Assembly: GCA_035693105.1 (NCBI GenBank)
Contig: DASSHC010000416.1
Span: forward strand, 1-20,281
Source: DASSHC01 sp035693105
GTDB taxonomy: Bacteria > Chloroflexota > Chloroflexia > Thermomicrobiales > Thermomicrobiaceae
Direction: 5' to 3'
Length of the DNA stretch: 20,281 nt
Position 1 is the first letter of the stretch, and each line of letters opens with the position of its first letter. The notes beneath the pieces were generated by a model, which saw nothing but the letters and a program-made list of their open reading frames with translations, was not told the origin of the DNA and made no database searches. Below, piece by piece: positions 1 to 7,199 of the stretch. A program made the translations under genes and the position numbers.

Positions 1-1
1 C

Positions 2-310
2 GCGGGCGAGTTGCGTGTTCGCCGGGGCAACCTGGAAGAGGATCTGGCGGTCTTCGGCGGCTTCATCGAGGTCGCGCACAACATGGTGCGCGTCCTGGCC
101 GATGTGGCCGAGCGCGCCGAAGAGATCGACCTGGCGCGCGCCCAGGCGGCGCGCGACCGGGCCGAGGCGCGCCTGGGACAGGCGCACACGGAGATCGACC
201 TGATACGGGCGGAGGCGGCGCTGCGCCGCTCGCTGGTCCGCCTGCGCGTGGCCCAGCACTCGCGCCGGCACGGACGCGCCGATGTCGGGCGCGTTGAGGT
301 TGGGCCGTAG
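2..310 (+). CDS. atpC: ATP synthase F1 epsilon subunit, C-terminal part (5' end outside window)
   Basis: The reading frame is open from base 2 to a TAG at 308-310 and has no start inside the window, so this is a 3' fragment of about 102 codons. The visible protein begins AGELRVRRGN and continues with GGFIEV, VRVLADVAERAEEIDLARA and an Ala/Arg/Glu-rich helical tail. This is the usual end of the epsilon subunit: the last beta strands of the N-terminal barrel followed by the C-terminal two-helix domain. Epsilon belongs to the central stalk of F1 and can brake ATP hydrolysis. The rest of the atp operon should lie to the left, outside the window. The GTG/TTG codons near base 11 are internal, because the homology continues upstream of them. 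Product identification is confident. Confidence 0.88.
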   Translation, partial: AGELRVRRGNLEEDLAVFGGFIEVAHNMVRVLADVAERAEEIDLARAQAARDRAEARLGQAHTEIDLIRAEAALRRSLVRLRVAQHSRRHGRADVGRVEVGP

Positions 311-346
311 GTCGGGCCGAAAACAACGCACCGTCTGACCGGAGAC

Positions 347-460
347 GGATCCCTCGACTGAGCTCGGAATGACAGCGCTAACGTTGGGGCAGACGACGAC
401 GACACGTCGTATTTGTCCGCCCCGAACTCCCCTGTCATCCCGGCCGAAGTGGGGGGATCC
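347..460 (-). repeat. 114-bp MITE-like intergenic element, copy A
   Basis: The stretch starts and ends with GGATCC and its two ends are imperfect inverted repeats (347-374 against 431-460). Read on the minus strand it aligns along its whole length with 20079-20193, including the interior, with a few substitutions and short indels. It contains no convincing ORF and sits between atpC and murA. A 6-bp stem (331-336 with 343-348) overlaps its left edge and might help to end atp transcription. A non-autonomous mobile or REP-like element is the inference; no target-site duplication was identified. Confidence 0.6.
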
Positions 461-518
461 GTCTTGCACTCCGTCCCGTTCTCCACGCCAGCTTCGCCCT
501 CACCCCGGCCTTCACGTT

Positions 519-527
519 TGTTATGCT
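519..527 (+). promoter_or_regulatory. Putative extended -10 promoter of murA
   Basis: TG-T-TATGCT (TG at 519-520, hexamer at 522-527) is an extended -10 element. No good -35 hexamer is visible 17 nt upstream. A start site near 534 would give a leader of about 50 nt. It lies in the only non-repeat part of the atpC-murA gap, so murA can be expressed apart from the atp operon. Confidence 0.45.
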
Positions 528-583
528 AGCGGCGTCGATGGCGAGGCACCGTCAGGCGATGGTCAAGAGGGTGGGGGTGGACC

Positions 584-1858
584 ATGCTCGCAGCAGCCGA
601 GACGAAGACGATCGTGACGCGCGGCGGCGTGCGGCTGCATGGGCGCGTTGGGATCGACGGGGCCAAGAACGCCGCGCTGCCGGCGATGGCGGCGGCGCTT
701 TTGACCGAAGACGAGTGCCTCCTCGACAACGTCCCGGTGCTGGAAGACGTGCTGGTTATGATCGAGCTGCTGCGGCGGTTGGGGGCCGAGGTCGAGTTCG
801 ATCAGCTCAACCACCGCCTGCGCATCCGCGCGGCGCGGGTCCACGACCACAACGCCCCGCCGGAGCTGGTCGAGCGCATGCGCGCCTCGTTTCTGGTCAG
901 TGGCCCGCTGCTCTCGCGCCTGGGGCGCGCCGGCTCGACCGCGCCGGGCGGCTGCAAGCTCGGCACCCGTCCGGTCGATGTCGACCTGCGAGGCTTCCGG
1001 CGCATGGGGGCCGAGATCGAAATCGACGACTCCGGCTACCAGATGCACGCCAGCCGGCTCTACGGCGCCGAGATCTATATGGACTACCCCAGCCACACCG
1101 GTACCGAGAACCTGCTGATGGCGGCGACCCTGGCGCGCGGCACCACGCACATCGTCAACGCCGCCTCCGAGCCGGAGATCGGCTTCGTCGGCTCAATCCT
1201 GCGCGACATGGGCGCGCGCATCAGCGGCGCCGGCACGCCGCACATCCGCGTGCAGGGCGTCGACCGCCTGCGGGGCTACCGCGCGGCGATCCTGCCCGAC
1301 CGCATCGAGGCCGGCACCATCGCCATCGCCGCCGCCATCTCCAACGGTGAGGTGATCCTCGACCACGTCTCCGAGCCGGACATGGTGCCGCTGACCTCGA
1401 AACTGCGGGAGGCCGGCGCCGAGGTCTGGTGGAGCGGCGACTCGATGCTGGTACGCGGCAGCGGGCGGCTGGAGGCGACCGAGATCCAGGCGCTCCCCTT
1501 CCCCGGCTTTCCCACCGACCTCCAGGCCGCCTTCGCGGTCTTGATGACTCAGGCGCACGGCACCAGCCAGATCTACGAGCGCGTCTTCAATGACCGGCTG
1601 CGCTATGTTGAGGAGTTGCGCCGGATGGGGGCCGCTATCTGTTTGAAGGACAAACAGCACGCGGAGATCGAGGGACCGGCGGCGCTACACGGCACGGTCG
1701 TCAGCGCGCTTGACATCCGCAGCGGGGCCAGCCTGGTGCTGGCGGGGCTGGTGGCCGAAGGCGAGACGCAGATCCTGGAGACCCAGCACCTGCGGCGCGG
1801 CTACGAAGACATTGTCGGGAAATTCGCCCGCCTCGGCGCCGATATCTCTTACGTCTAA
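584..1858 (+). CDS. murA: UDP-N-acetylglucosamine 1-carboxyvinyltransferase (MurA)
   Basis: Catalyses the first committed step of peptidoglycan synthesis: transfer of enolpyruvate from PEP to UDP-GlcNAc in the cytoplasm. The 424-residue protein has the full family length. Visible signatures are GAKNAALP (Lys28, substrate-binding lysine), PGGCKLGTRPVD with the catalytic loop cysteine Cys124 (the residue attacked by fosfomycin in Cys-type MurA), EPEI, FPTD with the catalytic aspartate, VFNDR, and RRGYEDI near the C-terminus with the conserved arginine. The ATG at 584 follows a purine-rich AGAGGGTGGGGGTGG stretch, which supports this start. It follows atpC by 273 bp and precedes the cytochrome c biogenesis operon. 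Aminoglycan paralogues such as MurZ cannot be separated from MurA without alignment. Confidence 0.95.
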   Translation: MLAAAETKTIVTRGGVRLHGRVGIDGAKNAALPAMAAALLTEDECLLDNVPVLEDVLVMIELLRRLGAEVEFDQLNHRLRIRAARVHDHNAPPELVERMRASFLVSGPLLSRLGRAGSTAPGGCKLGTRPVDVDLRGFRRMGAEIEIDDSGYQMHASRLYGAEIYMDYPSHTGTENLLMAATLARGTTHIVNAASEPEIGFVGSILRDMGARISGAGTPHIRVQGVDRLRGYRAAILPDRIEAGTIAIAAAISNGEVILDHVSEPDMVPLTSKLREAGAEVWWSGDSMLVRGSGRLEATEIQALPFPGFPTDLQAAFAVLMTQAHGTSQIYERVFNDRLRYVEELRRMGAAICLKDKQHAEIEGPAALHGTVVSALDIRSGASLVLAGLVAEGETQILETQHLRRGYEDIVGKFARLGADISYV

Positions 1859-1902
1859 TCGTCGCCGATACCGGAAACGTTGGGCCCTGCCGCCGGTCGC
1901 CT

Positions 1903-1930
1903 TTGACTTTGCCGCCCCAGTCGCCATAAT
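1903..1930 (+). promoter_or_regulatory. Putative sigma-70-type promoter of the ccm operon
   Basis: TTGACT (1903-1908) and CATAAT (1925-1930) match the -35 and -10 consensus at five of six positions each, with a 16-nt spacer. A start near 1937 would give a leader of about 47 nt before the ATG at 1984. It is the strongest promoter match in the left half and lies in the only sizeable gap ahead of the long operon. Its -10 ends on the first base of an in-frame TTG at 1930, which argues against that codon as the gene start. Confidence 0.65.
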
Positions 1931-1983
1931 TGGCTGCGGCAACTGCCGGTTGTTCGACTGAACGCGTCAGGTGGGAAAGAGCG

Positions 1984-2598
1984 ATGCTGGCGAGCCCGAG
2001 ACGACGAATGGCGGCCATCTCCGCGAGTACGATCCGCGCGCGCATCATCCCCGCCTTCGCCGTCGTGTTGGTCCTCGCGATGCTGGCGCTGCTGGGCTGG
2101 GCCATGTTCGCGCCTAAGTCGCAGACCGTCAGCCAGGACGGCCGCATCGACGCTCCAGGTGTGTTCGTGCCGATCAAGGGACGGATGGCGCCCAACTTCG
2201 CGCTGGTGGATTTCTCCGGCCAGAACATCGCGCTCAAGGAGTTCCGCGGCAAAACCGTGGTACTCAACTTCTGGGCTTCTTGGTGCGACTCCTGCAAGGC
2301 CGAGGCGCCGCTCCTCTCGCATGTCGCGCCGACCCTTGATCCGAACAAGACGGTGATCCTCGGCATCGACGCGCTTGATGCTAAAGCCGACGGCCAACAG
2401 TTCATGCAGCAGTACGGGCTCACCTTCCGCTCGGCCTTCGACGCCAGCGGCTCGGTCGCGGTTGACTACGGCATCTCAGGGATGCCCGAAACCTTCATCA
2501 TCAGTCCAAGCGGCAAGCTGGTGGGCAAGTTCTTTGGCGCGATCACCAAGCCGGAGCAGGTGACCGAGGCGGTCGCTGCCGCCGAGTCCGCGGGCTAG
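1984..2598 (+). CDS. Membrane-anchored thioredoxin-fold protein, TlpA/ResA (CcmG-like)
   Basis: 204 residues. A short basic N-terminus (ASPRRR) is followed by one hydrophobic segment (about residues 21-43), a signal anchor that puts the thioredoxin domain outside the membrane. The domain shows FRGKTVVLNFWASW then Cys101-Asp-Ser-Cys104, and the cis-proline loop GMPET (Pro168). TlpA/ResA/CcmG proteins reduce the CXXCH cysteines of apocytochromes before heme ligation and are recharged by CcdA, which is the next gene (9-nt gap). The active site is CDSC, without the proline usual in WCXPC. The ATG at 1984 is chosen because GGGAAAGA lies just upstream; the frame also extends to a TTG at 1930, but that overlaps the promoter. 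The role comes from fold and context; the exact family name is less certain. Confidence 0.85.
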   Translation: MLASPRRRMAAISASTIRARIIPAFAVVLVLAMLALLGWAMFAPKSQTVSQDGRIDAPGVFVPIKGRMAPNFALVDFSGQNIALKEFRGKTVVLNFWASWCDSCKAEAPLLSHVAPTLDPNKTVILGIDALDAKADGQQFMQQYGLTFRSAFDASGSVAVDYGISGMPETFIISPSGKLVGKFFGAITKPEQVTEAVAAAESAG

Positions 2599-2607
2599 TG
2601 AGTCAAG

Positions 2608-3333
2608 GTGACTGATCTTAGCCTCTTCGCCGCCTTCGTCGCCGGGCTGGCATCGTTCCTCTCACCCTGCGTCTGCCCGCTGGTGCCCGGTTACCTCTCG
2701 CTGATCTCGGGCAACAGCCTGAGCGCCGAGGGCGAGCAGCGCGCCGGCTGGCGCGTGGCCAGCTCCAGTCTCGTCTTCGTGGCCGGCTTCTCGTTGGTCT
2801 TCGTCACGCTCGGTGTCACCGCGTCCTCGCTCGGCACCGCCATCGCCGTGCACCGCGATACTCTCAACCGTCTGGCCGGCGTCTTCATGATCGTCATGGG
2901 GCTCTTCATCATCGGCGCGCTGCAGCTTCCCTGGCTCTATCGCGAACGGCGCTTTCACCCGGAAGCGCGCCCATCGCTGACCCGCTCGGAGACGCTGCTG
3001 CTGGGCATGGCCTTCGGCTTCGGCTGGACACCCTGCATCGGGCCGCTGCTGGGCTCGATCCTGGTCTACACCAGCGCCGCCGCCAATGTCAGCCGCGGCA
3101 CGCTGCTGCTGACCTCCTACTCGATCGGGCTGGGCGTGCCCTTCATCGTGGTCGGGGTGGGGCTGGGGCGGGCGCTGGGGGCGATCCGCTGGATCTCACG
3201 ACATTACCAGTTCATCTCGATTCCGAGCGGGGCAACGCTGATGGCGGTCGGCCTGCTCTTTCTCACCGGCCGCTTCTTTTACTTCAGCATCAGCGCTCAG
3301 CGATTGGTTGAGCAATTAGGGAACGTCCTATGA
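2608..3333 (+). CDS. ccdA: Cytochrome c biogenesis protein CcdA (thiol-disulfide transporter)
   Basis: 241 residues with about six hydrophobic segments. The two family cysteine motifs are present: FLSPCVCPLVPGYLSLISG (Cys21) and GWTPCIGPLLGSIL (Cys143). CcdA carries electrons from cytoplasmic thioredoxin across the membrane to extracytoplasmic thioredoxin-like proteins, here presumably the TlpA-like product of the preceding gene. An extra cysteine, Cys23, stands two residues after the first redox cysteine, where Leu is common. The start is a GTG 9 nt after the previous stop; no strong ribosome site is visible, so re-initiation is likely. The compact length matches CcdA and not full-length DsbD. 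Confidence 0.93.
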   Translation: MTDLSLFAAFVAGLASFLSPCVCPLVPGYLSLISGNSLSAEGEQRAGWRVASSSLVFVAGFSLVFVTLGVTASSLGTAIAVHRDTLNRLAGVFMIVMGLFIIGALQLPWLYRERRFHPEARPSLTRSETLLLGMAFGFGWTPCIGPLLGSILVYTSAAANVSRGTLLLTSYSIGLGVPFIVVGVGLGRALGAIRWISRHYQFISIPSGATLMAVGLLFLTGRFFYFSISAQRLVEQLGNVL

Positions 3334-3376
3334 GGACATTTCCCGACGTTCGCTCGCGCGCGACGTCTGGTACAGT
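3325..3376 (+). promoter_or_regulatory. Possible internal promoter/attenuator between ccdA and the next gene
   Basis: GTCCT-ATG-AGGAC (3325-3337) is a 5-bp inverted repeat across the ccdA stop codon. TG-G-TACAGT (3368-3376) resembles an extended -10 element about 36 nt before the next start. No good -35 or T-tract accompanies them. The 79-nt gap is the largest inside the otherwise tight operon. Confidence 0.25.
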
Positions 3377-3412
3377 ACGCGCGACGGGCGGCCGGTGGGA
3401 GCAGGCCGGAGT

Positions 3413-3889
3413 GTGACCACGGTCGAAATCCTCCGGCTGCTGCTGCGCCTGACCCACGCGCTGGCGGCGGCGCTCTGGCTCGGCGGTGGCGCCTACTATG
3501 TCATGGCGCTGCGCCCGCAGCTGCGGGATGCGGACCCGGCCAGGCTGGCAATGGCGCGCGAGGCGCAGCGCGCGTTCGGCGAGTGGGCCTCGACGCTGAC
3601 GCTGGTCATGATCGTCACCGGTGTGATCCTGGTCTACGACCGGCTGACCGATGGACAGGGGACACTGGTCTACGTCGTCGTGCTGGGTGTCAAGATCGTG
3701 GCGGCGCTGGCCGCCTTCTGGCTGACCGGGGCCTTCACCCGCCGCGTCACCAGTCGCCGGCAACCGGCGCGAACGGGACGCGCCGCCAGGATAAACCGCT
3801 CGCTCCTGGTACTCTTGCTCGGCGGGACGGCCTTCGTGCTGGGCGTCGCGCTCGCGGCGAGCTATCCGTCCGGAATCGGCCAACGCTGA
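3413..3889 (+). CDS. CopD/DUF4149-like four-helix integral membrane protein
   Basis: 158 residues with four hydrophobic segments at about 5-30, 58-76, 84-106 and 130-150. The first contains LTHALAAALWLGGG with His15, the pattern of copper-resistance CopD-like and DUF4149-like membrane proteins, where a helix histidine may bind metal or heme. No catalytic motif is visible. It stands between ccdA and ccmE in the same orientation, so a role in cytochrome biogenesis or copper/heme handling is possible but inferred only from position. The GTG at 3413 has GGGAG about 11 nt upstream; a GTG at 3395 in the same frame would add six residues. Family assignment is tentative. Confidence 0.65.
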   Translation: MTTVEILRLLLRLTHALAAALWLGGGAYYVMALRPQLRDADPARLAMAREAQRAFGEWASTLTLVMIVTGVILVYDRLTDGQGTLVYVVVLGVKIVAALAAFWLTGAFTRRVTSRRQPARTGRAARINRSLLVLLLGGTAFVLGVALAASYPSGIGQR

Positions 3890-3917
3890 CATCGCTGACT
3901 GGGAGGGAGATCGGATC

Positions 3918-4373
3918 GTGGAAGTGGGGGCTCCGATGGCGCAACCGGCGGCCGCGACCGCTGAGAAGCGCGTCTCCTGGGTCAACCCGAAGCTCCTGAT
4001 CGCCGGCATCGCCATTCTGCTGGCGGTCGGCTACCTGATCTTCTCGGCCATGCAAGGCTCCGCGGCCTCCTACTTCGTCACTGTCAGTGAGTTGCAGCAG
4101 CAGTCAGCGCAGATGGACGGCAAGCGGGTGCGCGTCGGCGGCAATGTGGTGACGGGCTCGATCGACAAGGGGAACGCCGGCGATCCGATCCGCTTCGTGG
4201 TCGGCGACGGCACGCACTCGATCCCGGTAGTTTACAACGGTGTGCTGCCCGACATCTTCACGGACAACACTCAGGTGGTGATCGAAGGTACGTACCACGC
4301 CAACGGCACCTTCGAGGCAGGCACGCTCCTGACCAAGTGCCCGTCGCGCTTCACCGCCAAACCAAGTCAGTAA
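3918..4373 (+). CDS. ccmE: Cytochrome c-type biogenesis protein CcmE, cysteine-type heme chaperone
   Basis: 151 residues. A soluble N-terminus (1-24), one membrane anchor (about 25-45) and an OB-fold domain (FVTVSEL, GKRVRVGGNVV, FVVGDGTHSIPVVYNGVLPD, VVIEGTYHANGTF) match CcmE, which receives heme from CcmC and passes it to CcmF. Classical CcmE binds heme covalently through His in an HXXXY motif near the end (KHDENY in E. coli). Here the corresponding segment is TLLTK-Cys141-Pro-Ser-Arg-Phe145, so His is Cys and Tyr is Phe. Cys-type CcmE is known from archaea and some bacteria. The GTG start has GGAGGGAGA 7 nt upstream; an ATG at 3936 is a second choice. ccmF starts 12 nt downstream. Confidence 0.92.
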   Translation: MEVGAPMAQPAAATAEKRVSWVNPKLLIAGIAILLAVGYLIFSAMQGSAASYFVTVSELQQQSAQMDGKRVRVGGNVVTGSIDKGNAGDPIRFVVGDGTHSIPVVYNGVLPDIFTDNTQVVIEGTYHANGTFEAGTLLTKCPSRFTAKPSQ

Positions 4374-4385
4374 GAGAGGTCGATC

Positions 4386-6380
4386 TTGGCACAACTCGGC
4401 TCCGGCGCGCTCATCGTTGCCTTCGCGATCACGCTCTACGGCATCATCGTCTCGGTGCTGGGGGCCAGGCGCGAATCGCCGGAGTTGATCCGCAGCGGCA
4501 TACGCGCGGTCTGGGGCGTCACGGCGCTGATCGTAGTCGCGGTCGGCGCGCTGATCACGGCCTTCCTGACCCATGACTTCCAGCTCGTTTACGTGGCCGG
4601 CCGCTCAAGCCGCGAGATGCCGACCCACTACATCCTGGCGTCCTTCTACGGCGGGCAGGAGGGGAGCCTGCTCTACTGGGCGATGATCGCCGGCCTGCTC
4701 TCGTCGCTGGCGATCCTCTTACACCGCAAGCGCGACCGGGCGCTGATGCCCTACGTCTGCGCCACGGTACTCTCGACCGAGCTCTTCTTCCTGCTGATGC
4801 TCAATTTCGTCGCCAGCCCCTTCACCCTCTCGCCCACGACGCCGAGCGACGGCCTCGGACTCAACCCCTTGCTGCGCGATCCCGGCATGATGATGCACCC
4901 GCCCTTCCTGCTGGGCGGTTTCGCCAGCTTCACCGTTCCCTTCGGCTTCGCCATGGCGGCCATGATCAGTGGCCGGCTGGGCGATGACTGGATCCGGGCC
5001 ATCCGGCGCTGGGCGCTGGTCTCATTCGGCATCCTGGGCACCGGGCTGGTGTTGGGCGCCTGGTGGGCCTACCACGTGCTCGGCTGGGGCGGCTACTGGG
5101 GCTGGGACCCGGTCGAGAACGTGGCGCTGATCCCCTGGCTGACGGTGACGGCCTTCATCCACTCGATCATCGTGCAAGAGCGGCGTGGCATGCTCAAGGT
5201 CTGGAACATGTCGCTGATCGTGGCCTCGTACATCCTGGCGGTCTTCGCCACCTTCACGGTGCGCAGCGGGTTGATCTCCTCGGTGCACACCTTCGCGACG
5301 TCGCCCCTCGGCGGCTGGTTCCTGGGGTACCTGGCGATCGTGATCGTGATCACCGCCGGCTTCCTGGCCTACCGCTTCCGCGGTCTGAAGGCTGACCGCG
5401 CCATCGAGTCGGTCGTCTCGCGCGAGTCGGGCTTCCTGCTGAACAATCTCCTCTTCACCGCCCTGGCCTTCGCCACCTTCTGGGGCACGGTCTTCCCGCT
5501 GATCAGCGAGATGTTCCGCAACACGCGCCTGACCGTCGGCCCGCCCTTCTACAACCAGGTCGATGGGCCGCTGATGCTCGGCGTGCTGATCCTGATGGGG
5601 ATCGGGCCGATGCTCGCCTGGCGCCGCTCACCAGGGCGGCTGCTGCTGCGCAACCTGCTCTGGCCGATCGTGCTCGGCGTGGCCTCGATCCCGGTCTTCC
5701 TGGCGATCCTCGGCAATCCGCTGGCGGCGCTCGGGCTGGGCGCGGCCGTCTTCACCGTCACCTCGGTGATCGTGGAGTACGCGCGCGGCGCGCGGGTGCG
5801 GCGGCGCACCATGCACGAGAACTACCTGCACGCGGTGGCGATGCTGGTGCGGCGCAACAACCGCCGCTACGGTGGCTACATCGTCCACCTCGCGATCGCG
5901 ATCATGGCGGTCGGCATCATCGGCTCGCACTTCTTCCAGAGCGAGCGCCAGTTCACCATGAAGCCGGGTCAGTCGGGGCAGGTGGCGGGCTTCACCCTGA
6001 CCTATGCCGCACTGCACGACACCACCACCAACGAAGGCGAGGTCGTCTCCGCCGTGGTCGATGTCTCTAAGGGCGGAAACCATCAAGCGACACTGGAGAC
6101 CAAGCGCTTCTTCTACACCGGCTGGGAGAGCCAGCCCACGGCGCGCATGGGGATCGCGACCGTCGGCCTCAACGATGTCTACGTCGTGCTCGACCGCTGG
6201 GACACCGACAGCACCGCCAGCCTGCGCGTCTACATCAACCCGCTGGTCAGTTGGATCTGGTGGGGCGCGATCGTCTACGTGCTCGGCACGGTGACGCTGC
6301 TCTGGCCGGTGGCACGGCCGGTCGCGCGCCGCGCGACTCGGCGGGTGCGCGAGCGGGAGGCGGTGCCTGTTGAAGCGTAG
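4386..6380 (+). CDS. ccmF: Heme lyase subunit CcmF (cytochrome c-type biogenesis)
   Basis: 664 residues, the usual CcmF size, with numerous membrane segments. The tryptophan-rich WWD heme-handling domain is at about 225-251 (AWWAYHVLGWGGYWGWDP then VENVALIPW). Conserved histidines flank it or lie elsewhere: His171 in MHPPFLLGG, His259, His301 in SSVHTFA, and further ones in YIVHLAIAIMAVG and GSHFF. The large extracytoplasmic segment before the last helix includes GEVVSAVV and TGWESQPTA. CcmF takes heme from holo-CcmE and, with CcmH/CcmI, attaches it to apocytochrome c on the outer face of the membrane. The start is a TTG at 4386 with GAGAGG upstream. The 3' end overlaps ccmH by 11 nt. Confidence 0.96.
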   Translation: MAQLGSGALIVAFAITLYGIIVSVLGARRESPELIRSGIRAVWGVTALIVVAVGALITAFLTHDFQLVYVAGRSSREMPTHYILASFYGGQEGSLLYWAMIAGLLSSLAILLHRKRDRALMPYVCATVLSTELFFLLMLNFVASPFTLSPTTPSDGLGLNPLLRDPGMMMHPPFLLGGFASFTVPFGFAMAAMISGRLGDDWIRAIRRWALVSFGILGTGLVLGAWWAYHVLGWGGYWGWDPVENVALIPWLTVTAFIHSIIVQERRGMLKVWNMSLIVASYILAVFATFTVRSGLISSVHTFATSPLGGWFLGYLAIVIVITAGFLAYRFRGLKADRAIESVVSRESGFLLNNLLFTALAFATFWGTVFPLISEMFRNTRLTVGPPFYNQVDGPLMLGVLILMGIGPMLAWRRSPGRLLLRNLLWPIVLGVASIPVFLAILGNPLAALGLGAAVFTVTSVIVEYARGARVRRRTMHENYLHAVAMLVRRNNRRYGGYIVHLAIAIMAVGIIGSHFFQSERQFTMKPGQSGQVAGFTLTYAALHDTTTNEGEVVSAVVDVSKGGNHQATLETKRFFYTGWESQPTARMGIATVGLNDVYVVLDRWDTDSTASLRVYINPLVSWIWWGAIVYVLGTVTLLWPVARPVARRATRRVREREAVPVEA

Positions 6381-6834
6381 CCTCAGCGTCGCGGTGGCGC
6401 TCCTGCTCCTCCTGCTGCTGCCGCTGGCGGCCTCGGCCGACGAGCCGCTCTCGCCCGAGGCGCTCAAGATCGCCAACTCGCTCAACTGCCCCGTCTGCTC
6501 GGGGGAGAGCGTGCGCGATTCGCAGGCGAGCATCGCGGTCGAGATGCGCCAGGTGATCCAGCAGAAGCTCGACCAGGGGCAGTCGCCGGACGAGATCCAG
6601 CAATATTTCGTCGAGCGCTACGGGGTGAGCATCCTGCGCGAGCCGCCGAAGCAGGGCTTCTATCACACCCTCTGGTGGATGCCGGTGGCCGGGCTGGCGC
6701 TGGGCGCGATTATCCTGGCCCTCTTCCTCGGCAACCGCCCGGCCGGCGAGCCGGAGGTGAGCGTCGATCCCGACGAATTGCGGCGCCTGGAGGAGCAGTT
6801 GGGGCAGGAACTGCTGACGGATCAGGGGATGTGA
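6370..6834 (+). CDS. ccmH: Cytochrome c-type biogenesis protein CcmH (thiol oxidoreductase)
   Basis: 154 residues. A cleavable signal peptide is clear (basic KRS, leucine run, ASA before DEP, cleavage near 23-24). The mature domain has the CcmH redox motif LNCPVCSGESVRDSQA (Cys40 and Cys43), then IQQYFVERYG and LREPP, and ends with a C-terminal helix (about 100-122) and a charged tail. CcmH works with CcmG-like proteins to reduce or present apocytochrome thiols to CcmF. The TTG start overlaps the end of ccmF, with GGGAGG about 10 nt upstream. Cys-type CcmE systems in archaea were described as lacking CcmH, so a normal CcmH beside this ccmE is notable. Confidence 0.94.
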   Translation: MKRSLSVAVALLLLLLLPLAASADEPLSPEALKIANSLNCPVCSGESVRDSQASIAVEMRQVIQQKLDQGQSPDEIQQYFVERYGVSILREPPKQGFYHTLWWMPVAGLALGAIILALFLGNRPAGEPEVSVDPDELRRLEEQLGQELLTDQGM

Positions 6835-7199
6835 TGCTCGGGTATCTGGCGCTGGCCGCCGTCTCGATCGCCGTCTTCATCTTCGTGTTGGAGCCGCTGC
6901 TCAGCGGCGAGCGCGAGCCGGCCGCCGCGATGCCGGCACAACTGGCGGATCTGCGCGCGCGCCGGCAGTACTTGATCGAGGCGATCCGCGATGTCGATTT
7001 CGACCACGCTTCGGGCAAGGTCGGTGACGAGGAGTATCGCGAGACGCGCGGGCGCTTCCTGCGCGAGGCGGCGCTGGCGACACGCGACCTGAACCTGGAG
7101 ACCGGCAATCTCGACGACGAGCTTGAAGTCGAGATCTTGAAGCTGCGCGCCCTGGCCGCGCGCGAGGGGCAGCCGGACCAAGCGCAAGGCGCTCCGTGA
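6834..7199 (+). CDS. CcmI/CycH N-terminal-like membrane protein
   Basis: 121 residues: an N-terminal membrane helix (about 3-20), a charged cytoplasmic or loop segment with ADLRARRQYLIEAIRDVDFDH, DEEYRETRGRFLREAA, and an acidic coiled-coil-like C-terminus. The segment after the helix resembles the first part of CcmI (CycH), the System I subunit that presents apocytochrome to CcmF/H. The TPR domain of full-length CcmI is absent; short versions of this kind occur in ccm clusters of non-proteobacteria. ATG 6834 overlaps the ccmH stop by one base (TGATG), and its own stop overlaps the ccmA start by 4 nt, so coupling is near certain. The frame is open further upstream, but that is only shadow sequence. 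Confidence 0.78.
   Translation: MLGYLALAAVSIAVFIFVLEPLLSGEREPAAAMPAQLADLRARRQYLIEAIRDVDFDHASGKVGDEEYRETRGRFLREAALATRDLNLETGNLDDELEVEILKLRALAAREGQPDQAQGAP

Noticed and set aside
388..411. GAC-rich tandem stretch as a CRISPR or microsatellite
   Set aside because: Only a few GAC units, no spacer structure; it is the interior of repeat copy A.
523..1350. Long plus-strand frame overlapping murA
   Set aside because: Arg/Ala/Pro-rich out-of-frame translation of a GC-rich gene; the overlapping MurA frame has all catalytic motifs.
1930..1983. N-terminal extension of the TlpA-like protein from a TTG at 1930
   Set aside because: The TTG overlaps the -10 hexamer of the best promoter in the region, and the ATG at 1984 has its own ribosome site and begins a proper signal anchor.
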